Source: Aquimarina sediminis
GTDB taxonomy: Bacteria > Bacteroidota > Bacteroidia > Flavobacteriales > Flavobacteriaceae
Assembly (NCBI RefSeq): GCF_002895435.1
Contig: NZ_POYJ01000006.1
Coordinates: 62,001 to 126,000, forward strand
Direction: 5' to 3'
Length of the DNA: 64,000 nucleotides
The position numbers and the translations under genes are program-made. This document shows, in pieces, positions 37,715 to 46,295 of the stretch; the stretch's first letter is position 1; each line of letters begins with the position of its first letter. The notes under the pieces were generated by a model. That model ran no database searches, was not told the DNA's origin, and worked only from the letters and a program-made list of their open reading frames with translations.

Positions 37715-39883
37715 ATGATTAAGTCACAACTCTCAACAGCTTTTAAGACAATGACATTATCTGCCATTGTGCTTTTTTCCAGTTGTAATCAAAAGAAAGA
37801 AACTGTGGAAACGGTAACCGAAACAGAAGAGACCGCAAATATTTTATTAAAAGAATGGACTGGTCCTTATGGAGGTACTCCAGCTTTTGATAAAATGAGC
37901 GTAACCGATGTGAAACCAGCTCTAGAAAAAGGAATGGAGCTCAATCTTCGAGAAATAGATGATATAGCCAATAATCCAGAGCCCCCCACATTTGACAACA
38001 CCATTGTTGCTTTAGAAAGAGCAGGAGCAGAACTTAACCGTGTATTTACATACTATGGTATCTTAAGTGGCAATATGTCTTCTCCAGAATTTAGAGAAGT
38101 TCAAAAAGAAATGGCTCCCATACTTTCTGATTTTAATTCTAAAATATCACAAAATCAAAAACTATTTCAGCGCATCAAAACTGTTTATGATAATTCACTA
38201 AAAACTCCTTTAGAAGAAGATCAACAACGTGTAGTACAACTTACATATGAGTCATTTGCTATGAATGGTGCAGAGCTAGACGAAGAAAAAAAGAAACGCT
38301 ATGCAGCTATCAATAAAGAGTTATCAGGTTTATACACTAATTTTTCTAATAATGTTTTGGCAGATGAAGAAGGATACGTAACCTATCTTACTAAAGATCA
38401 GCTAAGCGGCTTATCTGATCCTTTAATCAAAGCGTATGCAAAAGCAGCTACAGATAAAGGACACGAAGGAAAATATGCAATAACTAATACCAGATCTTCA
38501 ATGGATCCTTTTCTCACCTATTCTAACGAGCGCACAATACGAGAAAAAGTATGGAAAAATTACTACTCTCGGGGTGACAATGGAGATGACAAAGACAATA
38601 ACGAAAATATTGCTAAAATCCTAAAATTAAGAAAAGAGCGTGTCGCATTACTGGGGTATGAAAATTATGCCGATTGGAGATTACAAAACCGTATGGCCAA
38701 GAACCCTGAAAATGCAATGAAGTTAATGAATGCCGTATGGCCGGCAGCAATTGCCAGAGTAAAAGAAGAAGTTGCTGATATGCAAGCTGTAGCCAATGCA
38801 AATGGGGATAACATTACTATCGAGCCATGGGATTATCGCTACTATGCAGAAAAAGTAAGAAAGAAAAAATATGATCTTGATTCTGATGAAGTAAAACAAT
38901 ATCTTCAATTAGATAAATTAAGAGAAGCCATGTTTTTTGTAGCTGGTGAATTGTTTAATTTTAAATTCACTCCCATTGAAGATGGTAAAGTTCCTGTTTT
39001 TCATGAGGATGTAAAAGTTTGGGAAGTAAATGACCTTACTTCTGGAGACCATATAGGGCTTTGGTATCTTGATCCATTTGCCAGAACTGGAAAAAGATCT
39101 GGAGCTTGGGCAAATACCTATAGAAGTCATACTACTTTTGATGGGAAAAGAAATGTACTAGCATCTAACAATTCTAATTTTGTAAAACCAGCACCAGGAG
39201 AAGCTGTTCTAGTATCTTGGGATGACGCTACAACTTTTTTCCATGAATTTGGTCACGCTTTACACTTCTTCGCTTCAGAGGTGAGATATCCTACTCTTAA
39301 TGGCGGGGTGCGTGACTATACAGAATTTCAATCTCAATTATTAGAACGCTGGTTATCGACAGATAAAGTAATCGACAATTATCTAGTGCACTACGAAACA
39401 GGAAAACCAATGCCTAAAGCACTGGTTGACAAAATCAAAAAAGCCGCTACCTTTAACCAAGGGTTTGCTACCACAGAGTATCTAGCCTCAGCCTTAATGG
39501 ATATGAAATTTCACATTGCGGATCCTACAAATATTGATGTAGACAAATTCGAAAAAGAGACTTTAGCAGAATTAAACATGCCAAATGAATTGGTTATGCG
39601 TCATCGTACTCCGCATTTTGGTCATGTATTCTCTGGCGAAGGATATGCAACTGCCTATTACGGATATATGTGGGCAGATGTACTTACCTCTGATGCTGCA
39701 GAGGCTTTTGCCGAAGCACCTGGAGGATTTTATGATAAAGAAGTTGCTGCCAAATTGGTAAAATACCTCTTTGCCCCTCGTAATGCTATAGACCCTGCTG
39801 AGGCATATAGAAAATTTAGAGGACGTGATGCTAAGATTGAAGCTTTAATGAAAGATAGAGGATTTCCGGTTCCTAAATCTTAA
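37715..39883 (+). CDS. Lipoprotein M3 family metallopeptidase (Dcp-like)
   Basis: 722 residues. Lipobox LFSSC near residue 25, so it is probably membrane-anchored in the periplasm. The zinc motif HEFGH lies at about 510-514 (FFHEFGHALHFFA), with the third ligand Glu in the following helix (DYTEFQSQLLERW). Substrate-binding motifs HRTPHFGHVFSGEGYATAYYGYMW match the peptidyl-dipeptidase Dcp/oligopeptidase A group. It removes dipeptides from short peptides. It is cotranscribed with the M14 carboxypeptidase, suggesting joint use of external peptides. Confidence 0.93.
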   Translation: MIKSQLSTAFKTMTLSAIVLFSSCNQKKETVETVTETEETANILLKEWTGPYGGTPAFDKMSVTDVKPALEKGMELNLREIDDIANNPEPPTFDNTIVALERAGAELNRVFTYYGILSGNMSSPEFREVQKEMAPILSDFNSKISQNQKLFQRIKTVYDNSLKTPLEEDQQRVVQLTYESFAMNGAELDEEKKKRYAAINKELSGLYTNFSNNVLADEEGYVTYLTKDQLSGLSDPLIKAYAKAATDKGHEGKYAITNTRSSMDPFLTYSNERTIREKVWKNYYSRGDNGDDKDNNENIAKILKLRKERVALLGYENYADWRLQNRMAKNPENAMKLMNAVWPAAIARVKEEVADMQAVANANGDNITIEPWDYRYYAEKVRKKKYDLDSDEVKQYLQLDKLREAMFFVAGELFNFKFTPIEDGKVPVFHEDVKVWEVNDLTSGDHIGLWYLDPFARTGKRSGAWANTYRSHTTFDGKRNVLASNNSNFVKPAPGEAVLVSWDDATTFFHEFGHALHFFASEVRYPTLNGGVRDYTEFQSQLLERWLSTDKVIDNYLVHYETGKPMPKALVDKIKKAATFNQGFATTEYLASALMDMKFHIADPTNIDVDKFEKETLAELNMPNELVMRHRTPHFGHVFSGEGYATAYYGYMWADVLTSDAAEAFAEAPGGFYDKEVAAKLVKYLFAPRNAIDPAEAYRKFRGRDAKIEALMKDRGFPVPKS

Positions 39884-39903
39884 AAAAAACAATACATAAA
39901 TAA

Positions 39904-39945
39904 AATACACATATACCCAATGAATTGGTATGTGTGTATTTTTAT
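39904..39945 (+). terminator. Rho-independent terminator after the M14-M3 operon
   Basis: aatacacatatacc (39904-39917) pairs with ggtatgtgtgtatt (39927-39940), with two positions as G-T wobbles, followed by TTTTATTT. Confidence 0.75.
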
Positions 39946-40170
39946 TTGGAGATTATAGCATTCGAGTAATTATTCTTAACAAGCATAAAAACCAAAACCC
40001 CCTCTCAAAAAACCCTCTTTCGCTATTTCAAAAAGAATCTTATTTATGGTAACAAAGATCTTCGAGAGTGTTTATGATATAACATCTGAAAAATATAGAA
40101 AAAAACTACTTCAATGTTAATTTTATACAATTTTAAAAATTCAAAAGATTTAATCTTTGCATAAAAAACA

Positions 40171-41898
40171 ATGAATCACAATTTAGGATTATTTTTAGGA
40201 ACACTAATATTAGCTTTTCACACCATCTATTCTCAAGCCGATATAAGCTCATACAAAGGACAATGGGAAGGCATAATTGATGATAAAAACACTTTCAATT
40301 TTACAGTTACCATTGAACCTCTGAGCCATCAAAACTATCGACTCAAAATCTCTAATCATAATTATATCATAGATAAGGTAGTCGAATCAAAATCTAAAAA
40401 GCATATCTCATTTGATTTACCTGGCAATCTAAAATTCAGAGGTACAATTGATGATAAAAAAAACAATATCAATGGTTTTTTAACTTCAGGCATACTTAGC
40501 TATCATCTTTTACTTAAAAACGTAAAAAATAATATATATACTGGAGAATGGAATATTCTCATGGTAGGTGAACTCATATCCCAATCTATGTTCTTAAGTG
40601 TTGAAAATATAGAAGGTGATCGTTTTGAAGCTTATCCTTTTTTTGGAGATCAACGTTTCACAGGAACATGGTGCACCAATTTTAGAAAAAAAGAAGATAC
40701 CATCTCATTTATTGATTTTAAAACTGGGCTTCGGTTTGAAGGAAAATTAGAACCTGAAACGATCAAAATGAGCATTATACTTGCTGAAAAAAAAATAACA
40801 ACTGTTTCTTTTAAAAAGTCACAAGGCGAATGGGAAATAGGAACAGCAAAACCAATTTCTGATGTAACCAATAAAAACTTTACATCTAATGATGGCTGGG
40901 AAATAGCTGATTTAAATTCCTATACTATAAATCGCAGCATTTTGAATAGTATGGAGGATAGTATTCAAAAAAAATCACTTACTCATGTGCACAGTGTTCT
41001 AGTAGCCAAAGAAAAGAAAATAGTTTATGAAAACTACTTTTATTCTTATAATCAAAATATCTCTCATGATCAACGATCAGCTTCTAAAAGTATTTCATCT
41101 GCTATGATTGGTATTGCAATTGATCACAAAATAATTGAAGATGTGGATCAAAGTATTTATAATTACATCCCTAAACAATATCAATACACAAAAGATTCTA
41201 TCAAATCAAAGATTAGTCTAACCCATTTACTAACTATGAGTTCTGGCATAGATGCGATTGATTTTGGGATTGATCGTAATTCTATTGCTTCAGAAAACAA
41301 TTATCAACAATCGCAAAATTGGTTAAAAACAGTCTTAGAAGCTCCTATGATCTATGATCCCGGTAGTGTTTCGAACTATGGTTCTGCTAATCCTTTTTTA
41401 CTAGGTGTTGCTCTTAATAACTCTCTTACTACTCCTTTGGAGCTGTTTATGGATCAAAAATTACTTTCGCCTCTAGGCATTACCAATTATGTGATTCAGA
41501 ATAATGAATTAGGAAGACCCTATTTTGGTGGAGGAATGTATTTAACCTCCAGAGATATGCTCAAATTTGGTCAATTATATCTTGATAAAGGCATCTGGAA
41601 TAACACTAGACTTATCTCAGAAAAATGGATAGAAGAATCGTTTAAAAAACATCATGTCTTATCCAATACTAACGATAAAAATGAATATGGTTATCTATGG
41701 TGGCATAAAACATACGAAGTGAAAGGTAAAAGAGTAAAATCTATCGAAGCACGTGGTGCAGGTGGGCAGTATATTTTTGTTATGCCTGAGTTGGATGTTG
41801 TAGCCGTTATCACTTCAGGTAATTTTAGAAATGGAAGATATTGGCAACCTGAAAAAATAATGGAATCCTATATTTTACCAGCAATCCTTAATCCATAA
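40171..41898 (+). CDS. Serine hydrolase, beta-lactamase (class C) family
   Basis: 575 residues with an N-terminal signal (FLGTLILAFHTIYSQ). Residues about 20-240 form a beta-rich domain of unknown function. The class C beta-lactamase/esterase domain follows: S303-x-x-K306 in RSASKSISS, the Tyr motif Y403-G-S in NYGSANP, HLLTMSSGID, and RGAGGQYIFVMPELD near the end. Such proteins act as esterases, D-amino-acid peptidases or beta-lactamase-like enzymes; real beta-lactam activity is not implied. It is monocistronic. Confidence 0.87.
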   Translation: MNHNLGLFLGTLILAFHTIYSQADISSYKGQWEGIIDDKNTFNFTVTIEPLSHQNYRLKISNHNYIIDKVVESKSKKHISFDLPGNLKFRGTIDDKKNNINGFLTSGILSYHLLLKNVKNNIYTGEWNILMVGELISQSMFLSVENIEGDRFEAYPFFGDQRFTGTWCTNFRKKEDTISFIDFKTGLRFEGKLEPETIKMSIILAEKKITTVSFKKSQGEWEIGTAKPISDVTNKNFTSNDGWEIADLNSYTINRSILNSMEDSIQKKSLTHVHSVLVAKEKKIVYENYFYSYNQNISHDQRSASKSISSAMIGIAIDHKIIEDVDQSIYNYIPKQYQYTKDSIKSKISLTHLLTMSSGIDAIDFGIDRNSIASENNYQQSQNWLKTVLEAPMIYDPGSVSNYGSANPFLLGVALNNSLTTPLELFMDQKLLSPLGITNYVIQNNELGRPYFGGGMYLTSRDMLKFGQLYLDKGIWNNTRLISEKWIEESFKKHHVLSNTNDKNEYGYLWWHKTYEVKGKRVKSIEARGAGGQYIFVMPELDVVAVITSGNFRNGRYWQPEKIMESYILPAILNP

Positions 41899-42413
41899 AC
41901 TTTTTGTTCTTTATAGATGTCAATCCTTTTGAAATAGATACGCATCAAGACATCATTATAAAAACGTATGAATATTTTTTTTACAAATCTGACAATATTT
42001 AAATGCTTTTTAATGAGACTAACTTAAATAGTCAATCAACCTTGTATTTAAGTTAATAACAGTATTATCAAATTGTTTTTTAATCCTGAAATCTATGATA
42101 CCCCTTTCTTTATATTATCTATAAAAATACATAATTACCAATAAAACATATTTTTTATTAAACATATACTAATTAAACCATTCTAAAAGTCGTTTATTTT
42201 ACCATATCATCAAATTTTATATATCTACGAATTCGCAATAATTCAAAAAATAGAGGTAAAAATTAAAGAAAAAGAAGTCACAACAAGGGAGCATTGAAAA
42301 ATCCCAAAATTATCCCTTAAACTCATTGAATAATTCTCAATCAAAAAGCTTAGAATACCTTAATTTTCAACAAGTTAATTATAAAAAATAAAATTTTGTG
42401 TTGTTTTTTTAAA
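41899..42413. other. AT-rich intergenic region with one inverted repeat
   Basis: No gene was found in about 515 bp. An exact 10-bp inverted repeat, aacttaaata (42021-42030) and tatttaagtt (42045-42054), could form a weak hairpin. The 3' end is the promoter area of the small lipoprotein gene. Confidence 0.55.
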
Positions 42414-42421
42414 TACATTTG
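42414..42421 (+). promoter_or_regulatory. -7 element TAcaTTTG of the small lipoprotein gene
   Basis: An exact TAnnTTTG match 36 bp before the ATG at 42458. TTG triplets occur at 42396 and 42401, giving spacers of 15 and 10 bp, shorter than usual. Confidence 0.5.
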
Positions 42422-42457
42422 CCGCCGATTAAAACGAAAAAAATAAAATTTTAAGCG

Positions 42458-42637
42458 ATGATCAAAAAACTACCATTTCTACTTGCAATTGTTATTGTCC
42501 TATTTTCATGTGAAGCTGAATCATTTGATGAAAGCAGTTCTCCTGAAGAGACTATTCCTCAAGATACTCCTGCTCCGGCTATTGAGCAAGATAAAATCAT
42601 TGATGAATACAATGAAACTGACGGAGGTTTAAACTAA
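42458..42637 (+). CDS. Small lipoprotein, 59 residues
   Basis: An ORF of 59 codons starting MIKKLPFLLAIVIVLFSCEA. It has a charged N-terminus, a hydrophobic run and a lipobox with Cys18 (LFSC). The mature part is acidic and Pro/Glu/Asp-rich (SSSPEETIPQDTPAPAI...) and ends DGGLN. It is flanked by a consensus -7 element upstream and a strong Rho-independent terminator at 42717, which together support a real monocistronic gene. It has no recognisable domain; function unknown. Confidence 0.75.
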   Translation: MIKKLPFLLAIVIVLFSCEAESFDESSSPEETIPQDTPAPAIEQDKIIDEYNETDGGLN

Positions 42638-42716
42638 AATAAATCTCTTAAAAATATAATTTTCTCTTATGAGATTATTAGAATTGCCCCAAAATAAAAG
42701 AGCGCATTGATTCTTT

Positions 42717-42750
42717 AAGAAGCCCATAAAAATGGGCTTCTTTTTTTTTG
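42717..42750 (+). terminator. Rho-independent terminator after the small lipoprotein gene
   Basis: aagaagccca (42717-42726) pairs exactly with tgggcttctt (42733-42742), followed by an uninterrupted T run to 42749. Confidence 0.92.
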
Positions 42751-42957
42751 TATCTACCAAATGAATATAGTACTTCAAAAATCAAATAGTATCAACTATA
42801 TCAAATCCCCTTTTATTCTACTATAAATTTGAATTCACTATATTTTATTTTTATTCTTTTCACTATCTTAGTATAACCAAGGAATTATCTTTCCTGCCAT
42901 TGTCAAATGTCAAAATAGTTTTTAGTCAGTTTTATAATTAAAATTTAAACTAGTTTG

Positions 42958-44433
42958 ATGAATACAAGTGAATCTTCTTATAAGCATAATGAACTTACTT
43001 TTCAAGTTATGGTTGATGCTTCTCCTAATGCCTTAATATTAGTTAATGAAAAAGGAAAAATTGCATATACGAATGCATATGTTGAAGATTTGTTTCAATA
43101 TAAAAGAACCGAGTTAATTGGTCAAAGAATAGAAGTTCTAATTCCAGGTAAATTCAAAGAGCATCATCCCAGATTTCTGCAACACTTTTTTAAAAACCCT
43201 CAATCACGTATGATGGGTGCAGGTCGGGAGTTATATGCTTTAAAAAAAGATAAAACAGAGTTTCCTGTAGAAATAGGTCTCAATCCTATCGTTACAGTAG
43301 ACGGAAATTTGGTTTTGGCATCAATAATTGATATCACTGAACGCAAAAAAGCTGAGAAGCATTTTAAGTTAGTTGTTGAATCTACTCCAAATGCCATGGT
43401 TTTAGTTGATCAAAATGGAGTCATAAAACTTGTCAATACTCAAACCGAAAAACTATTTAAATATCCTCGTCAAGAATTATTAAATCAAAAAATAGAAATT
43501 CTAATTCCGGATGAAATAAAAAGTCATCACCCTGGATATCGAAAAAATTATTCTAAGAATTCAAAAATGCGCCCCATGGGAATGGGAAAAGATTTGTATG
43601 CTATTGATAAAGAAAAAAACAAATTCCCGGTAGAAATAGGGCTAAACCCTATTGAAACTCATGAAGGAAAAATGGTGCTAGCATCTATAATCGATATTAC
43701 CGAAAGAAAAAAAGCAGAAGAAGCTTCGAGATTATACACTAAAAAATTAGAAAACAAAAACAAAGAACTTGAACAATTTACATTTATAGCTTCTCATGAT
43801 TTACAAGAACCCTTGAAATCGATTGCTGGTTTAATAGAAATATTAATTGAAGATTATGGTAATGAATTAGATGAAAACGGGCACGATTCTCTTGCTTTTC
43901 TTCAAGAATCTACAGAGCGAATGAAAGAGCTCATAACCGCTTTATTGGAGTATAGCCGTTTAGGACAAAAATCAAAATTAGAACAGATTGATTGCAATGA
44001 GCTGGTAAAAACGGTGCTTAAAGATTTAGATCTATCTATTAAAGAGGCAACAGCTCAGTTCAAAATAGCTGAATTACCAACGTTATCCGGATATAAAACA
44101 GAATTGCGATTATTGTTTCAAAACCTAATAAATAATGCAATTAAGTTTAGAAGAAAAGACAAAACTCCTATTATCAAAATTTCTGCTCAAAAAAAATCAC
44201 GAGCATGGCTATTTAAAATTGAAGATAACGGTATTGGAATTGACATGAAATTTGCTAGCAAAATCTTTACAATTTTCCAGCAATTACATTCTAATGAAGA
44301 GTACCCTGGAACTGGAATAGGGTTATCTCATTGTAAAAAAATTATAGAATTACATGACGGGGATATCTGGGTAGAATCAACCCAAAAAAAAGGAAGTATA
44401 TTTTATTTTACTATTAACTTAAAACAAAGCTAA
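42958..44433 (+). CDS. Double-PAS sensor histidine kinase
   Basis: 491 residues from the ATG at 42958. Two PAS domains (about 15-125 and 135-250) are very similar to each other, both containing FPVEIGLNPI and both ending LASIIDITERKKAE. A HisKA domain follows with FIASHDLQEPLKSIAG (His280), the bacteriophytochrome-like subclass. The HATPase_c domain has NLINNAIKF and EDNGIGI, and GTGIGLSHCKKII. No membrane segment is present, so it is cytoplasmic and senses an internal signal. The response regulator gene follows after 1 bp. Confidence 0.93.
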   Translation: MNTSESSYKHNELTFQVMVDASPNALILVNEKGKIAYTNAYVEDLFQYKRTELIGQRIEVLIPGKFKEHHPRFLQHFFKNPQSRMMGAGRELYALKKDKTEFPVEIGLNPIVTVDGNLVLASIIDITERKKAEKHFKLVVESTPNAMVLVDQNGVIKLVNTQTEKLFKYPRQELLNQKIEILIPDEIKSHHPGYRKNYSKNSKMRPMGMGKDLYAIDKEKNKFPVEIGLNPIETHEGKMVLASIIDITERKKAEEASRLYTKKLENKNKELEQFTFIASHDLQEPLKSIAGLIEILIEDYGNELDENGHDSLAFLQESTERMKELITALLEYSRLGQKSKLEQIDCNELVKTVLKDLDLSIKEATAQFKIAELPTLSGYKTELRLLFQNLINNAIKFRRKDKTPIIKISAQKKSRAWLFKIEDNGIGIDMKFASKIFTIFQQLHSNEEYPGTGIGLSHCKKIIELHDGDIWVESTQKKGSIFYFTINLKQS

Positions 44434-44434
44434 A

Positions 44435-44884
44435 ATGAGAAAAGTTACTGGCTTAGACTGTATTATTTTAATTGACGACGATAAGATTACTAATTTTATT
44501 AATAAAAGAGTTATTAAACGTTGCGATATTGATGTGCCTATAAAAGTGAATCATAATGGTCCTGCAGCATTGAATTATTTAAAAACAATGTGCTGTAAAT
44601 CTGCTGATAAGTTTCCTAGACCAGGTATTATATTTTTAGACATCAATATGCCCGGAATGGATGGATGGAGTTTTATTGATGAATACAAAAAATTGTCTTC
44701 TGTAAAAAAAGAAAAAATTATTATAGCTATCCTTACTACAAGTGCTAACCCTGATGATGAAAAAACTGCAAAGAAAATTCCCGAAATAAATATGTATATC
44801 AAGAAGCCTTTAACGGTAGAGAAATTAGAAAAAACGATTAACCACTACTCGCACAAAAACTCTTTACATAGTTTTGATTCATAA
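44435..44884 (+). CDS. Single-domain response regulator
   Basis: 149 residues, a lone receiver domain. Acidic pocket IDDDK near residues 13-17, phosphoacceptor Asp in IFLDINMPGMDGW, Thr in AILTTSA, and Lys in YIKKPLT. It has no output domain, so it probably acts by protein contact, as is typical for regulators paired with phytochrome-like kinases. It is translationally close to the kinase (1 bp gap), and its last 6 bp overlap the convergent rimO gene. Confidence 0.93.
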   Translation: MRKVTGLDCIILIDDDKITNFINKRVIKRCDIDVPIKVNHNGPAALNYLKTMCCKSADKFPRPGIIFLDINMPGMDGWSFIDEYKKLSSVKKEKIIIAILTTSANPDDEKTAKKIPEINMYIKKPLTVEKLEKTINHYSHKNSLHSFDS

Positions 44885-46180
44885 AGGCTCTCCATATAGA
44901 TCAAAATCTTCTGCTTTGTGTATTTTTACTTTGGTAAAATCACCTGTTTTAAGATAATGTTTAGAAGCATCAATCAGTACTTCGTTATCGACATCAGGAG
45001 AATCAAACTCTGTACGACCTACAAAGTAATTCCCTTCTTTACGATCAATAACTACTTTAAATTCTTTTCCTATTTTTTGTTGGTTAAGCTCCCATGAGAT
45101 TTGCGATTGGATTTCCATAATTTTATTAGCTCGTTCCATCTTTACTTCCTCTGGGACATCATCTTCAAGATTATAGGCAGATGTATTTTCTTCGTGCGAA
45201 TATGTAAAACACCCTAAACGCTCAAAACGCATTTCTTTTACCCAATCCTTTAGAGTTTCAAAATCTTCTTGAGTTTCACCCGGATATCCCACAATAAGTG
45301 TTGTACGAATAGTCATATCAGGAACGGCTTCTCTGAATTCTTTTAGGAGTTTTGTTGTTTTTGCCTTAGTGGTACCACGACGCATTGATTTTAATACAGG
45401 ATCTGCTATATGCTGGAGAGGTATATCTATATAATTACATACTTTGGATTCTTTTTTCATCACCTCAAGTACTTCCATAGGAAATCCAGTAGGAAAAGCA
45501 TAATGTAAGCGTATCCATTCTATACCGTCTACTTTTACTAATTCTTTCAATAAATCAGCAAGTTTTCTTTCTTTATATAAATCTAATCCATAGTATGTTA
45601 AATCCTGAGCTATCAAAACCAGTTCTTTAACACCATCTGCTGCTAGTTTCTCTGCTTCGATTACCAGATCTTCTATTGGCGTTGACTTATGTTTGCCTCT
45701 CATCAAAGGAATTGCACAAAAGGAACAAGGTCTATCACACCCTTCTGCTATTTTTAGATATGCATAATTTTTTGGAGTAGTCGTTAACCGTTCTCCAATT
45801 AATTCATGTTTATAATCTGCTCCCAGAGCTTTTAATAATCCCGGAAGTTCTGTAGTACCAAAATATTGATCTACATCTGGGATTTCTTCTTCCAGATCTG
45901 GTTTATATCGTTCTGACAAACATCCTGTAACAAAGATCTTATCCACTGCTCCATCTTCCTTTTTCTGTACATACTCCAAAATGGTATTTACCGACTCTTC
46001 CTTTGCATTAGCTATAAAACCACAGGTATTAATAACTACAATATTTCCTTCTTCTTCATGAACAACTTCTTTATTGTTAGCTTTTAACTGCCCCATCAAC
46101 ACCTCACTATCATATACATTTTTACTGCATCCTAATGTAACCACATTGATTTTATTCTTTTTTAATGTCTTTGTTCTCAT
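44879..46180 (-). CDS. rimO: Ribosomal protein S12 methylthiotransferase RimO
   Basis: 433 residues from the ATG at 46180 (MRTKTLKKNKINVVTLGCSKN). A longer frame to 46282 is rejected because a -7 element at 46201-46208 lies within it. It has an N-terminal UPF0004 domain with cysteines in TLGCSKN, INTCGF and VTGCLSERY; a radical-SAM motif CDRPCSFC (CxxxCxxC); and a C-terminal TRAM domain ending KIHKAEDFDLYGEPL. It adds a methylthio group to the conserved Asp of ribosomal protein S12 using two 4Fe-4S clusters. Confidence 0.95.
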   Translation of the reverse strand: MRTKTLKKNKINVVTLGCSKNVYDSEVLMGQLKANNKEVVHEEEGNIVVINTCGFIANAKEESVNTILEYVQKKEDGAVDKIFVTGCLSERYKPDLEEEIPDVDQYFGTTELPGLLKALGADYKHELIGERLTTTPKNYAYLKIAEGCDRPCSFCAIPLMRGKHKSTPIEDLVIEAEKLAADGVKELVLIAQDLTYYGLDLYKERKLADLLKELVKVDGIEWIRLHYAFPTGFPMEVLEVMKKESKVCNYIDIPLQHIADPVLKSMRRGTTKAKTTKLLKEFREAVPDMTIRTTLIVGYPGETQEDFETLKDWVKEMRFERLGCFTYSHEENTSAYNLEDDVPEEVKMERANKIMEIQSQISWELNQQKIGKEFKVVIDRKEGNYFVGRTEFDSPDVDNEVLIDASKHYLKTGDFTKVKIHKAEDFDLYGEPL

Positions 46181-46200
46181 ATCTTTTGAATAAAGGTGTG

Positions 46201-46208
46201 CAAAGATA
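46201..46208 (-). promoter_or_regulatory. -7 element TAtcTTTG of rimO
   Basis: On the minus strand TATCTTTG lies 20 bp before the ATG at 46180. No well-spaced TTG was found. Confidence 0.5.
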
Positions 46209-46295
46209 CGAGGATTAACCAAAGTATAAGGTATAAATTCGATATCTCTATAGATTTTACAACTATAAAGAGAAACAAACATTAAATACTACATA

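Noticed and set aside
46181..46282. Longer N-terminus for rimO
   Set aside because: Contains the -7 element, and the extra residues do not match the family.
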